Counted from the stretch's first letter, positions 31,672 through 40,442 are shown. The stretch is 64,000 nt of DNA from an uncultured Pelagibacteraceae bacterium (GCA_902591535.1 CACJBA010000001.1:1-64000), one strand, 5' to 3'. Translations and numbers: made by a program. The notes: a model not told the origin generated them from the letters alone.

Positions 31672-33446
31672 TGAAATACCCAAAAGAGTATCTTGATGAA
31701 ATTAAAAACAGATTGAAAGTTTCAACGGTAGTATCAAAAACTGTTTCCTTAAAAAAAAGAGGCAAAGAATTTGTAGGTTTATCACCTTTCAAAAATGAAA
31801 AAACACCCTCATTTACTGTGAATGATGAAAAAGAATTTTATCATTGTTTTGCAACTTCAGAACACGGCAATATTTTTGATTTTGTGATGAAAACTCAAAA
31901 TTTAAAATTTGGTGAAGCAGTTAAATATCTAGCTCAATTGGCAGGTATGCAACCATATATGTTTTCAAAACAAGACGAAGAAAGAGAGAAAAAATGGAAT
32001 GAGTATAAATCTATTTTTAGTAATTACGTAGATTTTTATCATAATGAACTTTTAAAAAATGAAGATTATTCTATTGCTAGAGATTATTTAAAAAATAGAT
32101 CACTAGGCAAAGATGAAGTAAAAAAATTTAAAATAGGATACATAGAAAAAAATCCAAATCTTTTTGAAAAATTAAAAAAAAATTATAGTGAACAAACTTT
32201 AGTAGAAACTGGTTTATTCTATTTAGACGAGAAAAAAAAAATTTATGTCGAAAGATTTAGAGGTCGTTTAATTTTTCCAATCAATAATATTTCAGGTCAA
32301 CCAATTGCTTTAGGTGGAAGAATAATTGAAAATTTAGATTATCTAGCAAAATATATAAATTCACCTGAAACAAATTTTTTTAAAAAAGGATCAAATTTAT
32401 ACAATTTAGATTTGGCAAGAAAACTTTCTAATAAAGTAGACCACATTTATCTGGTCGAGGGATACATGGATGTTGTAGGTTTAAGCAAAAATGGAATTGA
32501 TAACGCTGTAGCAAATCTTGGCACATCTTTAACTGACAAACAAATTTTAACTTTAAATCAATTTTTTGATGACATCATAATATGTTTTGATGGTGATGAA
32601 AGTGGATATAAAGCTGCTGTCAGAGCTGCTGAAAATTCAATCAAGGAACTAAAACCAGAAAAACAAATATCATTTTTATTTCTGCCAGATAAAGAAGATC
32701 CAGATAGTTATGTAAATAAAAATGGTAAGGCTAATTTTGTTGATTTTACAAAGCAAAGCAAATTATCTATTCATCAATTTATTTTTAGTCACTATAAAAA
32801 GCAAACTAAAAATAATCCATCGTCAATGGCCACCTTTGAGAAAAAACTTAGAGGAATAGCAAATACAATTAAAGATGATTTTATTAAAAAATATGTTTTA
32901 GAATACTTTTTAGAAAAAATTGCTGAGCTAACACCATATTCCAATAAAAATAATAAAAGATTTTATTCAAAAAAAACAAAATCTTTAGAAAGTACAAAAA
33001 AATATTTTAAAGAAAGTCAGTCTTTAAGTGGAGTTGAATTAAAAGAGTTTTCTTTATTGTATCTTGTAATAAATAAATTAGATTTGTTGCAAGCAAACAT
33101 TCATTTGATTGAAAATATTAAATTATTTACCGATTTAAATAAAAAAATATTTGAAATGATAATTGAAAAATTAAAATCTGGGTCACAAATCACTATCCAA
33201 GATCTAAACTTAGATATTCAATTAACAGAAAAAATAAAAAAATTTGCTCCAATTAAACATATTCTTAAAAATCAATCTAATGACGACCAAAAAATAATAG
33301 AATTAATAGAGGACATCTCTAGGGATTTAATGAATTATGATCTTGAGTTTAGAATTCAAGAATTAGAATCGAAGTTTTCAGTTGATATGAGTGAGACCAC
33401 ATTTAATGAGCTAAAGGATCTAAAAAAAAAGCAGAATCTCAATTAA
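31671..33446 (+). CDS. dnaG: DNA primase
   Basis: DnaG makes RNA primers for replication, working with DnaB helicase. The 591-residue protein has an N-terminal CHC2-type domain (about 1-100). A catalytic core with Y-L-V-E-G-Y-M-D-V and I-C-F-D-G-D-E-S-G-Y-K-A-A is the TOPRIM part. R-G-R-L-I-F-P-I precedes it, and a divergent helical C-terminal helicase-interaction domain ends the protein. The zinc site is altered: where E. coli has C-P-F-H and H-C-F-G-C, this protein has S-P-F-K and H-C-F-A-T-S, keeping one of four ligands. It lies in the conserved yqeY-dnaG-rpoD operon. Confidence 0.96.
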   Translation: MKYPKEYLDEIKNRLKVSTVVSKTVSLKKRGKEFVGLSPFKNEKTPSFTVNDEKEFYHCFATSEHGNIFDFVMKTQNLKFGEAVKYLAQLAGMQPYMFSKQDEEREKKWNEYKSIFSNYVDFYHNELLKNEDYSIARDYLKNRSLGKDEVKKFKIGYIEKNPNLFEKLKKNYSEQTLVETGLFYLDEKKKIYVERFRGRLIFPINNISGQPIALGGRIIENLDYLAKYINSPETNFFKKGSNLYNLDLARKLSNKVDHIYLVEGYMDVVGLSKNGIDNAVANLGTSLTDKQILTLNQFFDDIIICFDGDESGYKAAVRAAENSIKELKPEKQISFLFLPDKEDPDSYVNKNGKANFVDFTKQSKLSIHQFIFSHYKKQTKNNPSSMATFEKKLRGIANTIKDDFIKKYVLEYFLEKIAELTPYSNKNNKRFYSKKTKSLESTKKYFKESQSLSGVELKEFSLLYLVINKLDLLQANIHLIENIKLFTDLNKKIFEMIIEKLKSGSQITIQDLNLDIQLTEKIKKFAPIKHILKNQSNDDQKIIELIEDISRDLMNYDLEFRIQELESKFSVDMSETTFNELKDLKKKQNLN

Positions 33447-33513
33447 TCTGACTAAATTAACAATGGATTTTTATAGAATTGACATTATATAAGATCTCCT
33501 AAATCTTATTATC

Positions 33514-35337
33514 GTGGAAAGAATTATAACAAAATCATTTGCTAGGTTGATGGGTCGAGGAACCCATAGAGGATTTATAACTTATGAAGAATTAAGCAAG
33601 TCTTTAGGAAAAAGAAATTTATCTGATGAAAATTTAGCTCAAGCATTTATTCATATTTTAGATGAAAATATTACCTTGGTTGAAAAAAAATCTGATTTTA
33701 AAGTATTAAGAAAAAAAGAAAACTTAAATAAAGAAGAAGGCAAAACAATCGAGAAAAGTGACGATCCTATAAGAATGTACCTTAGAGAGATGGGTGGTGT
33801 TGAGTTGCTCTCTAGAGAAGGTGAAATTGCTATAGCAAAAAGAATAGAGGCTGGAAAAGATGTAATGTTAATTGCACTTTCTCAAAGTCCTATAACGGCT
33901 CAACAATTTTTTGAATGGAATCAAAAATTACAAAAAGATGAAATTCTTGTAAGAGAGATTATTGATATTGATACAAACTATATGGAGGATGAGTCCACTG
34001 GTCCTAGCGCTAAACAAAAAAATGCTGGTGAAGCAGATGCAGAGGAAAGTTCTTCTGATGAGGATGATGATTTTAATCCAACACTTGCAGCGATGGAAAC
34101 CGAGATTAAACCAAAAGTCTTAAAAACTGTTAATACACTTACAAAAGATTATGCAAAATTAATAAAATACCAAAAAGAAAAACTCGATTGCATTTTAAAT
34201 TCAACAATATTTTCATCTGCAAAAGAAAAAGGTTATCAAAAGATAGTCAATGACATTTTAGAAAATATTAAATCTCTTCAATTATCTCCTTCAGTATTAG
34301 AAGAACTTGTCCAAAAACATTACTTAGAAAATAAAAAAATTATTTCTTTAGAAGGCAATCTTTTAAGACTTGCAATGGATTATAAAATTCCTAGGAACGA
34401 ATTTATAAAATTTTATGTTGGAAACGAAATAAATCCTAATCTTAGAAGATTTTTAGACACAAATAATATATGGAAACAATTTTTTACAAAAAATAAAGAG
34501 GACTTTAAAAATATAAGAGAGAGATTAATAGAGATAAGTTATAAACTTGGTATCTCTGTAACTGATTTCAAAAAATTAGTAAGTAGAGTTCAAAAAGGTG
34601 AAAAAGAATCGAGAATAGCAAAAAAAGAGATGGTAGAAGCCAATCTAAGATTGGTTATTTCTATCGCTAAAAAATATACAAATAGAGGACTTCAGTTCTT
34701 AGACTTGATTCAAGAGGGCAATATAGGCTTAATGAAAGCTGTAGATAAATTTGAATATAGAAGAGGATATAAATTTTCTACTTATGCTACATGGTGGATT
34801 AGACAGGCTATAACAAGATCCATCGCTGACCAGGCAAGAACAATTAGAATCCCAGTTCACATGATAGAGACAATAAATAAAATTGTAAGAACTCAAAGAT
34901 TAATATTGAGTGAATTTGGTAGAGAGGCAACTCCAGAAGAATTGGCTCAAAAACTTAGGATGCCTCTTGACAAAGTTCGAAAAGTTTTAAAAATCTCTAA
35001 AGAACCTGTTTCATTAGAAAAGCCTGTTGGGGATGAGGAAGATAGTAGTTTAGGAGATTTTATAGAGGATACAAAAGCTTTAGCGCCGCTGGAGCAAGCT
35101 ATAAAGTCTAACTTAGGTGAGGCAACGACTAAAATTTTGTCTACTTTAACACCTAGAGAAGAAAGAGTTTTAAGAATGAGATTTGGTGTTGGAATGAATA
35201 CAGATCATACCTTGGAAGAAGTTGGATTACAGTTTTCAGTTACCAGAGAAAGAATTAGACAAATTGAAGCTAAAGCACTCAGAAAATTAAAACATCCAAG
35301 CAGATCTAAACAATTAAAAAGTTTTTTGGAAAGTTAG
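33514..35337 (+). CDS. rpoD: RNA polymerase primary sigma factor (sigma-70)
   Basis: RpoD directs RNA polymerase to housekeeping promoters. The 607-residue protein starts at GTG 33514 with a short region 1.1. [11 protein letters not shown] opens region 1.2. An acidic low-complexity stretch lies near residues 165-190. Regions 2.1-2.4 contain [15 protein letters not shown] and [13 protein letters not shown]. Region 4.2 has [17 protein letters not shown]. The start is supported by similarity of the first residues to alphaproteobacterial region 1.1. A TTGACA (33479-33484) lies upstream but has no good -10. tRNA-Val follows four bases after the stop. Confidence 0.97.
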   Translation: MERIITKSFARLMGRGTHRGFITYEELSKSLGKRNLSDENLAQAFIHILDENITLVEKKSDFKVLRKKENLNKEEGKTIEKSDDPIRMYLREMGGVELLSREGEIAIAKRIEAGKDVMLIALSQSPITAQQFFEWNQKLQKDEILVREIIDIDTNYMEDESTGPSAKQKNAGEADAEESSSDEDDDFNPTLAAMETEIKPKVLKTVNTLTKDYAKLIKYQKEKLDCILNSTIFSSAKEKGYQKIVNDILENIKSLQLSPSVLEELVQKHYLENKKIISLEGNLLRLAMDYKIPRNEFIKFYVGNEINPNLRRFLDTNNIWKQFFTKNKEDFKNIRERLIEISYKLGISVTDFKKLVSRVQKGEKESRIAKKEMVEANLRLVISIAKKYTNRGLQFLDLIQEGNIGLMKAVDKFEYRRGYKFSTYATWWIRQAITRSIADQARTIRIPVHMIETINKIVRTQRLILSEFGREATPEELAQKLRMPLDKVRKVLKISKEPVSLEKPVGDEEDSSLGDFIEDTKALAPLEQAIKSNLGEATTKILSTLTPREERVLRMRFGVGMNTDHTLEEVGLQFSVTRERIRQIEAKALRKLKHPSRSKQLKSFLES

Positions 35338-35341
35338 TTTA

Positions 35342-35416
35342 GGGCCGTTAGCTCAATAGTAGAGTACTGCATTGACATTGCAGGGGTAGTTGGAGCGTAA
35401 CCAACACGGCCCACCA
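35342..35416 (+). tRNA. tRNA-Val (anticodon GAC) with aberrant D- and T-loops
   Basis: All four stems pair: acceptor GGGCCGT/ACGGCCC, D stem GCTC/GAGT (one G-T), anticodon stem CTGCA/TGCAG, T stem GTTGG/CCAAC. Discriminator A and an encoded CCA follow. The loop TTGACAT gives anticodon GAC, valine. The D-loop is AATAGTA, lacking the G18-G19 pair. The T-loop is AGCGTAA instead of TTCRANY, and the variable loop ends in A, not C, at position 48. Intact stems argue against a decayed pseudogene. It lies 4 bases after rpoD and is probably co-transcribed with it. Confidence 0.85.
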
Positions 35417-35478
35417 TTTTTTGATTATCTACAATTGATAAGTCATGTAAAATGTTATATTTAATTGATTTCTAATTA

Positions 35479-35555
35479 GGGCCTGTAGCTCAGTTGGTTA
35501 GAGCAGTACACTCATAATGTATTGGTCCCAGGTTCGAGTCCTGGCGGGCCCACCA
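35479..35555 (+). tRNA. tRNA with CAT anticodon, probably tRNA-Ile2 (lysidine type)
   Basis: A canonical cloverleaf: acceptor GGGCCTG/CGGGCCC, discriminator A, CCA encoded, D-loop AGTTGGTTA, T-loop TTCGAGT. The anticodon stem GTACA/TGTAT encloses CTCATAA, anticodon CAT. This could be elongator Met or Ile2. The G27-T43 wobble pair and the variable loop TGGTC match E. coli tRNA-Ile2 rather than elongator Met (GGGTC). I therefore favour the isoleucine form needing TilS modification. It ends four bases before the convergent mlaC stop. Confidence 0.9.
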
Positions 35556-35559
35556 AAAA

Positions 35560-36144
35560 TTAATTTTTTGAAAATTCTTCTAATGTTTTAAATAAAATAT
35601 TAAAGTCATTATCATTTGAATTTAGAATTGATGCAAATTCCTCTTTCTGTGTTCTTGCTAGGCTAAGACCTTCAATTATTAAATCTCTTATTAAGGGATT
35701 TTCAGGATTTTTTGTATAAATTCTCCAGTCAATTTTTATTTCAGGTCTTTCAGATGTGGCGACTAATAAACTATTAACTATAGTATAATTTTCATTTAAA
35801 ACTTTTTTTCCTAAAACATTAATTTTAGGATTAGTATATTCAGATAATCTACTTGAAAAACTTTTTAAAAAATAATTTTCAAAAAGATCTAAATATTTTT
35901 TTTTTTGATTGTTATCTAAATTTTTTCTAAATGAACCTAGTGAATAAAACCCCACTCCTCTAATATCAACTGTTTCTTTGGCAATAATTTTTAGTCCATT
36001 AATTTTTTCATCTTTAGAAATATTTTTAGATAAAATGTCAGATGCTCTATTTACTGTTGATTGAACAAACACTTCAGCATCGAGACATTGTGCAATACTA
36101 AAATTTAAATTAAATATTAATATAACTAAAAAAAATTTTTTCAT
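35560..36144 (-). CDS. mlaC: MlaC-family periplasmic phospholipid-binding protein
   Basis: MlaC shuttles phospholipids between outer-membrane MlaA and the inner-membrane MlaFEDB transporter. The 194-residue protein has a cleavable-looking signal peptide (K-K-F-F-L-V-I-L-I-F-N-L-N-F-S-I-A-Q-C). Family features are I-S-K-D-E-K-I-N-G-L, V-D-I-R-G-V-G-F-Y-S-L-G near residue 55, a Y-L-D-L-F-E-N-Y-F segment, and I-D-W-R-I-Y with I-R-D-L-I-I-E-G-L-S-L near the end. It follows mlaA with 26 bases between. The genes for the MlaFED part are not in the window. Confidence 0.88.
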   Translation of the reverse strand: MKKFFLVILIFNLNFSIAQCLDAEVFVQSTVNRASDILSKNISKDEKINGLKIIAKETVDIRGVGFYSLGSFRKNLDNNQKKKYLDLFENYFLKSFSSRLSEYTNPKINVLGKKVLNENYTIVNSLLVATSERPEIKIDWRIYTKNPENPLIRDLIIEGLSLARTQKEEFASILNSNDNDFNILFKTLEEFSKN

Positions 36145-36170
36145 TTTTATTTTTAAAATTGATTATAATT

Positions 36171-36974
36171 TTAATTATTTATTTCTTCCCAGTCTTCTTC
36201 GTCTGAATAAATAACATCAATATTTCCCCTTTTATTATTTTTAATTTTATTTTCTCTATCTTGTAAATATAAACTTTTTACAGATGCATAAAAATCTAAG
36301 GAATTTTTTTCAAGATTATCAAATGACTCAATATTATTTGCTCTAAAATCTATACCACTTAAAGCTTTGGTTGTTAAAAATAGACCTTCACCTAGAAATT
36401 CATTGTTTCCATGGATTGAAGCGTTATAAAAAGGATCACCCCCGAATACATTCGCGAAAGATCCTCCAGTATCTCTAATTGTCGATGGTCCTAATACAGG
36501 TAGAACTATGTAACAACCTGGACCAAAACCCCAGGCACCTAAAGTTTGACCATAATCCTCTTTCTCATATTTTGGAAAACCCATTTTGTTAGCTACATCA
36601 ATAGTGCCTAAAAGACCAAATGTTGTATTTACTACAAATCTTCCGGTATTAATCATAGCTGTTTTTACATCACCCTGTAAAACATTATTTGGAATTGTAA
36701 TTAAATTAGATAAATTTTTTACAGCATTACTTGTTCCACTTTGAATTGGATCTGGCAGTTTTCTATAACTTTCTGCAATTGGTTTTATAACCGCTTTATC
36801 TAAACCTTGGTTGAAGGCAAAAGTTGCTCTATTTAATTTTTCAAAACAATCTTTTGTTTCTTTTATATCTTTAGATGGGTTTTTTTTTAAAATCAAATCA
36901 CCATCAGTCCCTGCACTGGCACTAACAGATAATAAAGTAGCAGTAACAATAATTATTGCTAAATTTCTCAACAT
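36171..36974 (-). CDS. mlaA: MlaA/VacJ-family outer-membrane lipid asymmetry protein
   Basis: MlaA removes misplaced phospholipids from the outer leaflet of the outer membrane. From ATG 36974 the protein has 267 residues. The start gives a signal peptide (M-L-R-N-L-A-I-I-I-V-T-A-T-L-L-S-V-S-A-S-A); an ATG nine codons upstream would spoil it. Family motifs are C-F-E-K-L-N-R-A-T-F-A-F-N, Y-R-K-L-P-D-P-I-Q-S-G, T-F-G-L-L-G-T-I-D-V-A, E-D-Y-G-Q-T-L-G-A-W-G and V-L-P-V-L-G-P-S-T-I-R-D-T-G-G. No lipobox cysteine is present at the cleavage site, unlike E. coli MlaA. It is upstream of mlaC. Confidence 0.92.
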   Translation of the reverse strand: MLRNLAIIIVTATLLSVSASAGTDGDLILKKNPSKDIKETKDCFEKLNRATFAFNQGLDKAVIKPIAESYRKLPDPIQSGTSNAVKNLSNLITIPNNVLQGDVKTAMINTGRFVVNTTFGLLGTIDVANKMGFPKYEKEDYGQTLGAWGFGPGCYIVLPVLGPSTIRDTGGSFANVFGGDPFYNASIHGNNEFLGEGLFLTTKALSGIDFRANNIESFDNLEKNSLDFYASVKSLYLQDRENKIKNNKRGNIDVIYSDEEDWEEINN

Positions 36975-37078
36975 TTTTAAATTTATAATATATAAATTCA
37001 TTTAATAAAGTAAGATTTAATTTTAAATCATGTCTATAAAGTGTTTATAAATAGACTAAATTTGCGCTCTTTTTAAGT

Positions 37079-37810
37079 ATGTTAACAACTCTAAATTACT
37101 CACCAAATTTTGATTTAAAAAAAAGAAAAATTAAAGACATAAAGTTTATAGTTTTTCATTACACAGGTATGAAAAATGAAAAACAAGCAATTAGAAAACT
37201 TACAGATACCAATTCAAAAGTTAGTAGTCATTATTTAATAAAAAATAATGGAGAAATTCTGACTTTAGTTCCTGATTTATATATAGCCTGGCATGCTGGA
37301 ATTTCACATTGGAAAAAATATAAATCTTTAAATATGAATTCAATAGGGATTGAAATAAGTAATCCTGGTCATAATTTTAAATATAAAAAATTTTCAAAAA
37401 AACAAATACTAGCAATTCTCAAATTAAGTAGATTTCTACTAAATAAATATAAAATAAAAGCAAATAATTTTTTAGGTCATTCTGATATTGCTCCAAGTAG
37501 AAAAATTGATCCTGGTGAAAAATTTCCTTGGAAATATTTATCTAAAAACAAAATTGGATATTGGCATACCTTAAATAATCAAAAATTGTTAAAAGAAAGA
37601 AGAGTGAAAATTAGTAATTTAGAAAAAATTAAATTTATTAAAAATTTATATAAGATTGGATATACTAATAAGACTGAGTTAAATAAAGAAAAACATTTTA
37701 AAATTTTATCTTTAGCGTTCCAAAGAAGATATAGACAAGAATTAATTAATGGTATTATTGATCAAGAATGCTTAAGTATTAGTGAAAATCTATTGAAAAA
37801 ATTGATATAA
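37079..37810 (+). CDS. N-acetylmuramoyl-L-alanine amidase (amidase_2, AmpD/AmiD type)
   Basis: The 243-residue protein cleaves the bond between N-acetylmuramic acid and L-alanine in peptidoglycan or its turnover fragments. Zinc-site residues are visible in V-F-H-Y-T-G-M near residue 30, L-G-H-S-D-I-A-P near residue 138 and K-I-D-P-G-E-K-F-P-W. W-H-A-G and S-I-G-I-E-I-S-N-P also match. The last 60 residues form a helical domain resembling a peptidoglycan-binding unit. No signal peptide is seen, which favours a cytoplasmic AmpD-like recycling role, but this is uncertain. Confidence 0.88.
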   Translation: MLTTLNYSPNFDLKKRKIKDIKFIVFHYTGMKNEKQAIRKLTDTNSKVSSHYLIKNNGEILTLVPDLYIAWHAGISHWKKYKSLNMNSIGIEISNPGHNFKYKKFSKKQILAILKLSRFLLNKYKIKANNFLGHSDIAPSRKIDPGEKFPWKYLSKNKIGYWHTLNNQKLLKERRVKISNLEKIKFIKNLYKIGYTNKTELNKEKHFKILSLAFQRRYRQELINGIIDQECLSISENLLKKLI

Positions 37811-37850
37811 ATTTTCTTGAAATTTAGAGTTTTAGTTATAAATTCACCAA

Positions 37851-38206
37851 GCCAGATAAATGACTTATCGCTTTAATTTTTTTTAAAGAGGAAAGTCCGG
37901 GCTCTACAAGGACACAGTGCCAGGTAATACCTGGCGGGGGAAACCCTAGGGATAGTGCCACAGAAAATAAACCGCCATAACATGGCAAGGGTGAAAAGGT
38001 GTGGTAAGAGCACACCGGTTCTATTGGTAACAATGAACGCTGGAAAACCCCACTGGGAGCAAGACTAAGTAGAGATGACATTGTTGAAAAACTAAAAGCC
38101 GTCCTTGGCTAGTCATCAGGGTTAGTTGCTTGAGCTTAAGAGTGATCTTGAGCCTAGAAAAATGATAGGTTTAAATGACAGAACCCGGCTTATAGTTTAT
38201 CTGGCA
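37851..38206 (+). ncRNA. rnpB: RNase P RNA, bacterial class A
   Basis: RnpB is the catalytic RNA that trims tRNA 5' leaders. The ends pair as helix P1: GCCAGATAAA (37851-37860) with TTTATCTGGC (38196-38205). Conserved core segments are AGAGGAAAGTCCGGGCTC after P1, GCCAGGTAATACCTGGC, the GGGGGAAACCC helix, ACAGAAAATAAACCGCC, GGTAAGAGCACACCGG and ACAGAACCCGGCTTA near the 3' end. Size of about 356 nt is normal for alphaproteobacteria. Exact termini are estimated. No T-tract terminator follows. Confidence 0.95.
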
Positions 38207-38396
38207 CTTCATTATTAAAAACAAAACAATAATCCAAATAATATTCACCTAAAGGCAAGAACTTAAATGACAGGTGAATAAACCTCTTCATTATTTATGA
38301 AACCATATGAAAAAAGAACTATTTCATTTTCAACAATAATATCAAATTTTTCTTAATAATTGATAAAGAGGCATAAATTTAGGCAAGAATCAATGT
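38207..38396. other. intergenic region between rnpB and the mraZ promoter; repeats, no gene
   Basis: I see no convincing open frame. The stretch contains a 9-base inverted repeat (TATTCACCT 38242-38250, AGGTGAATA 38272-38280). A second pairing is CCTCTT 38284-38289 with AAGAGG 38366-38371. TTAAATGACAG occurs at 38171-38181 and 38263-38273; CTTCATTATT at 38207-38216 and 38286-38295; AGGCAAGAA at 38253-38261 and 38381-38389. Two of these copy the rnpB 3' end. It may be an rnpB trailer or a small structured RNA. Confidence 0.5.
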
Positions 38397-38425
38397 TTGA
38401 CTATGAATATAATTACCCATATATT
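38397..38425 (+). promoter_or_regulatory. sigma-70 promoter for mraZ-ftsZ and the dcw cluster
   Basis: TTGACT (38397-38402) and TATATT (38420-38425) are separated by exactly 17 bases, five of six consensus matches in each. Transcription would start near 38432, about 36 bases before the mraZ ATG. The -10 element is flanked and overlapped by MraZ-type boxes. This is the best promoter match noticed in the window. Confidence 0.65.
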
Positions 38426-38439
38426 CCCATATATTCCCA
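38415..38439 (-). promoter_or_regulatory. MraZ operator: three TGGG boxes spaced by 10 bases
   Basis: On the minus strand TGGG occurs at 38439-38436, 38429-38426 and 38419-38416, each start 10 bases from the next. MraZ of E. coli binds TGGGN direct repeats separated by 5 bases, which is the same spacing. The array lies 29-53 bases upstream of mraZ and covers the -10 element, as expected for autorepression. Confidence 0.75.
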
Positions 38440-38467
38440 ATTATGGAATTTATGAATTTAAAAATTT

Positions 38468-38935
38468 ATGTTTTTATCTACTTACGAGAACAAATTAGAC
38501 AAAAAAGGGAGAGTGTCTGTGCCCGCTAGTTTCAGATCATATTTATCAAACCTAGGATATAATGGTGTAATTTGTTATCCTTCTTTCAATAATTCTTCGA
38601 TAGAAGCTTGTTCTCAAGATAGAATTGAAAAAATTTCATCCGCAATAGATTCTTTAAATCCTTTTGAAGAAAAAAGAGATTATTTTGCAACATCTATATT
38701 AGCAGAAAGTACAAATTTACAATTTGATAGTGAAGGAAGGATTTCATTATCTTTAAAATTATTAAAACATGCAAAAATAAAAAATAGCATGTTGTTTGTT
38801 GGTCAAGGTCAAACTTTCCAAATATGGGAACCAACAGCGTTTGAAAAATTTAAGACAACAGCAAGAAAAAAAGCAAACTTAAATCGAGCGAGTCTTAAAT
38901 GGGAAAAACATTTAAATAACAATGAGGGGAAATAA
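38468..38935 (+). CDS. mraZ: transcriptional regulator MraZ
   Basis: MraZ is an AbrB-fold DNA-binding protein that usually represses the division and cell-wall operon it heads. The 155-residue protein has the two repeated half-domains. The first begins [18 protein letters not shown]; the second contains [23 protein letters not shown] is the conserved link into the C-terminal helix. TGGG boxes overlap its promoter. Unusually, the next gene is ftsZ, whose ribosome site (GAGGGG) lies in the last mraZ codons. Confidence 0.95.
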   Translation: MFLSTYENKLDKKGRVSVPASFRSYLSNLGYNGVICYPSFNNSSIEACSQDRIEKISSAIDSLNPFEEKRDYFATSILAESTNLQFDSEGRISLSLKLLKHAKIKNSMLFVGQGQTFQIWEPTAFEKFKTTARKKANLNRASLKWEKHLNNNEGK

Positions 38936-38936
38936 G

Positions 38937-40424
38937 ATGACAATTAACTTTAAAGCACCAGAGATAAAAGAGTTGCAGCCACGATTACTAGTTTTAGGAG
39001 TAGGTGGAGCAGGCGGAAATGCAATTAATGAAATGATTGAACATAATTTGCAAGGAGTTGAATTTATTGCAGTCAATACAGATGCTCAGGATTTAAAGTT
39101 AAGTAAAGCAAAAACAAGAATTCAAATTGGATTAAATTTAACAAAAGGATTAGGAGCGGGTGCAAAACTTGATATAGGCCAGGCGGCTGCCGATGAATCT
39201 TTAAATGAAATTGTAAATACACTTCAAGGTGCAAATATGGTTTTTATTGCAGCAGGCATGGGTGGTGGAACAGGTACTGGTGCTGCTCACGTCATTGCAA
39301 GAGCTGCTAAAGAATTAAATATATTAACTGTAGGTGTTGTGACTCTTCCATTTTTATATGAAGGCCCCTCTAGGATGAGAAGAGCACAACAAGGTTTGGA
39401 GGAATTAAGAAAGCATGTTGATACTATTATAGTTATTCCAAATCAAAATCTATTTAAAATAGCAAATGAACAAACTACTTTTGAAGAGTCTTTTAATCTA
39501 TCAAATAATGTTTTAATGCATGGTGTTCAAAGTGTTACAGATTTAATGGTAAGACCTGGCATAATTAATTTAGATTTTGCCGATGTTGAAACAGTTATGG
39601 CGTCAATGGGTAAAGCTATGATGGGAACTGGAGAGGCCGAAGGTGAAGGTCGTGCAATGCAAGCTGCAGAAATGGCAATTAATAATCCTTTGATAGATGA
39701 TTATACCTTGAAAGGAGCAAGAGGTCTTTTAGTTAATATAACAGGTGGAAAAGACCTTAAACTTTTTGAAGTTGATGAAGTAGTAAATAAAATAAGATCT
39801 GAAGTAGACTCTGAAGCTGAGGTGATAATTGGTGCAATTACAGACGCTGAACTTGATGGAAAAATTAGAGTTTCAATTGTTGCAACTTCTCTTGATGGTC
39901 AGCAACCTGAGTCAAAATCAGTAGTAAACATGGTTCATAGAATTCATAATCGTAATCCAGGTTACTCAGATTTTTCAAACATTGGATCATCTGCGTCTTT
40001 TAACTTTTCAAATACCACAGCCTCTGCCCCAATCTCACATGGAGCAAATGCTTTAAAGCTTGAAAATGAGATTATTCAAGATCAACAAAATGAAAGCTCC
40101 CATAATCAAATGATGACTGAGGAGACAGTACAAGCTAATAGCACTGAAAGTGAGAGCATTGTTGAGGATAATTCTGTTAATGAAATGGAAAAATCTTTTA
40201 CACAAGAGGCCATTGAGGAAGCACAAGATGAAATTCATCTGGCTGATAGTGAGGAAGAGGTTTCTAATGATTTAAAAGAATTTGGTGTAGATTCTGACTC
40301 ACCAGATTTATTTAGTTCAGAAAATGAGAGTTCAAGTCCTGAAGATTTGCTATCTTCAAATGATGAAGATGAAGATGAGGATGATCTTGAGATACCTGCA
40401 TTCTTAAGAAGACAAAAAAATTAA
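38937..40424 (+). CDS. ftsZ: cell division protein FtsZ
   Basis: FtsZ is the tubulin-like GTPase that forms the division ring. From ATG 38937, after a strong GAGGGGA ribosome site with 6-base spacing, it has 495 residues. It shows V-G-G-A-G-G-N-A near residue 22, the GTP signature G-G-G-T-G-T-G-A near residue 109, and the T7 loop N-L-D-F-A-D-V. A long acidic, Ser/Glu/Asp-rich linker of about 150 residues follows. The C-terminal peptide [11 protein letters not shown] normally binds FtsA. In most proteobacteria ftsZ follows ftsA; here it is second in the cluster, between mraZ and rsmH, and no copy follows the ftsA-like gene. Confidence 0.97.
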   Translation: MTINFKAPEIKELQPRLLVLGVGGAGGNAINEMIEHNLQGVEFIAVNTDAQDLKLSKAKTRIQIGLNLTKGLGAGAKLDIGQAAADESLNEIVNTLQGANMVFIAAGMGGGTGTGAAHVIARAAKELNILTVGVVTLPFLYEGPSRMRRAQQGLEELRKHVDTIIVIPNQNLFKIANEQTTFEESFNLSNNVLMHGVQSVTDLMVRPGIINLDFADVETVMASMGKAMMGTGEAEGEGRAMQAAEMAINNPLIDDYTLKGARGLLVNITGGKDLKLFEVDEVVNKIRSEVDSEAEVIIGAITDAELDGKIRVSIVATSLDGQQPESKSVVNMVHRIHNRNPGYSDFSNIGSSASFNFSNTTASAPISHGANALKLENEIIQDQQNESSHNQMMTEETVQANSTESESIVEDNSVNEMEKSFTQEAIEEAQDEIHLADSEEEVSNDLKEFGVDSDSPDLFSSENESSSPEDLLSSNDEDEDEDDLEIPAFLRRQKN

Positions 40425-40442
40425 TGGTCTTCCAAGAAATAA

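Noticed and set aside
33479-33510. A TTGACA promoter directly upstream of rpoD
   Set aside because: The -35 is perfect, but no acceptable -10 lies 16-18 bases downstream, and yqeY-dnaG-rpoD read-through is sufficient. Kept only as a comment in the rpoD entry.
34020-34090. Acidic low-complexity stretch in rpoD as an insertion
   Set aside because: Acidic linkers in the non-conserved region of primary sigma factors are common, so it is not unusual.
37836-38081. An 81-codon open frame on the minus strand
   Set aside because: It lies across the conserved core of RNase P RNA, which fully explains the sequence.
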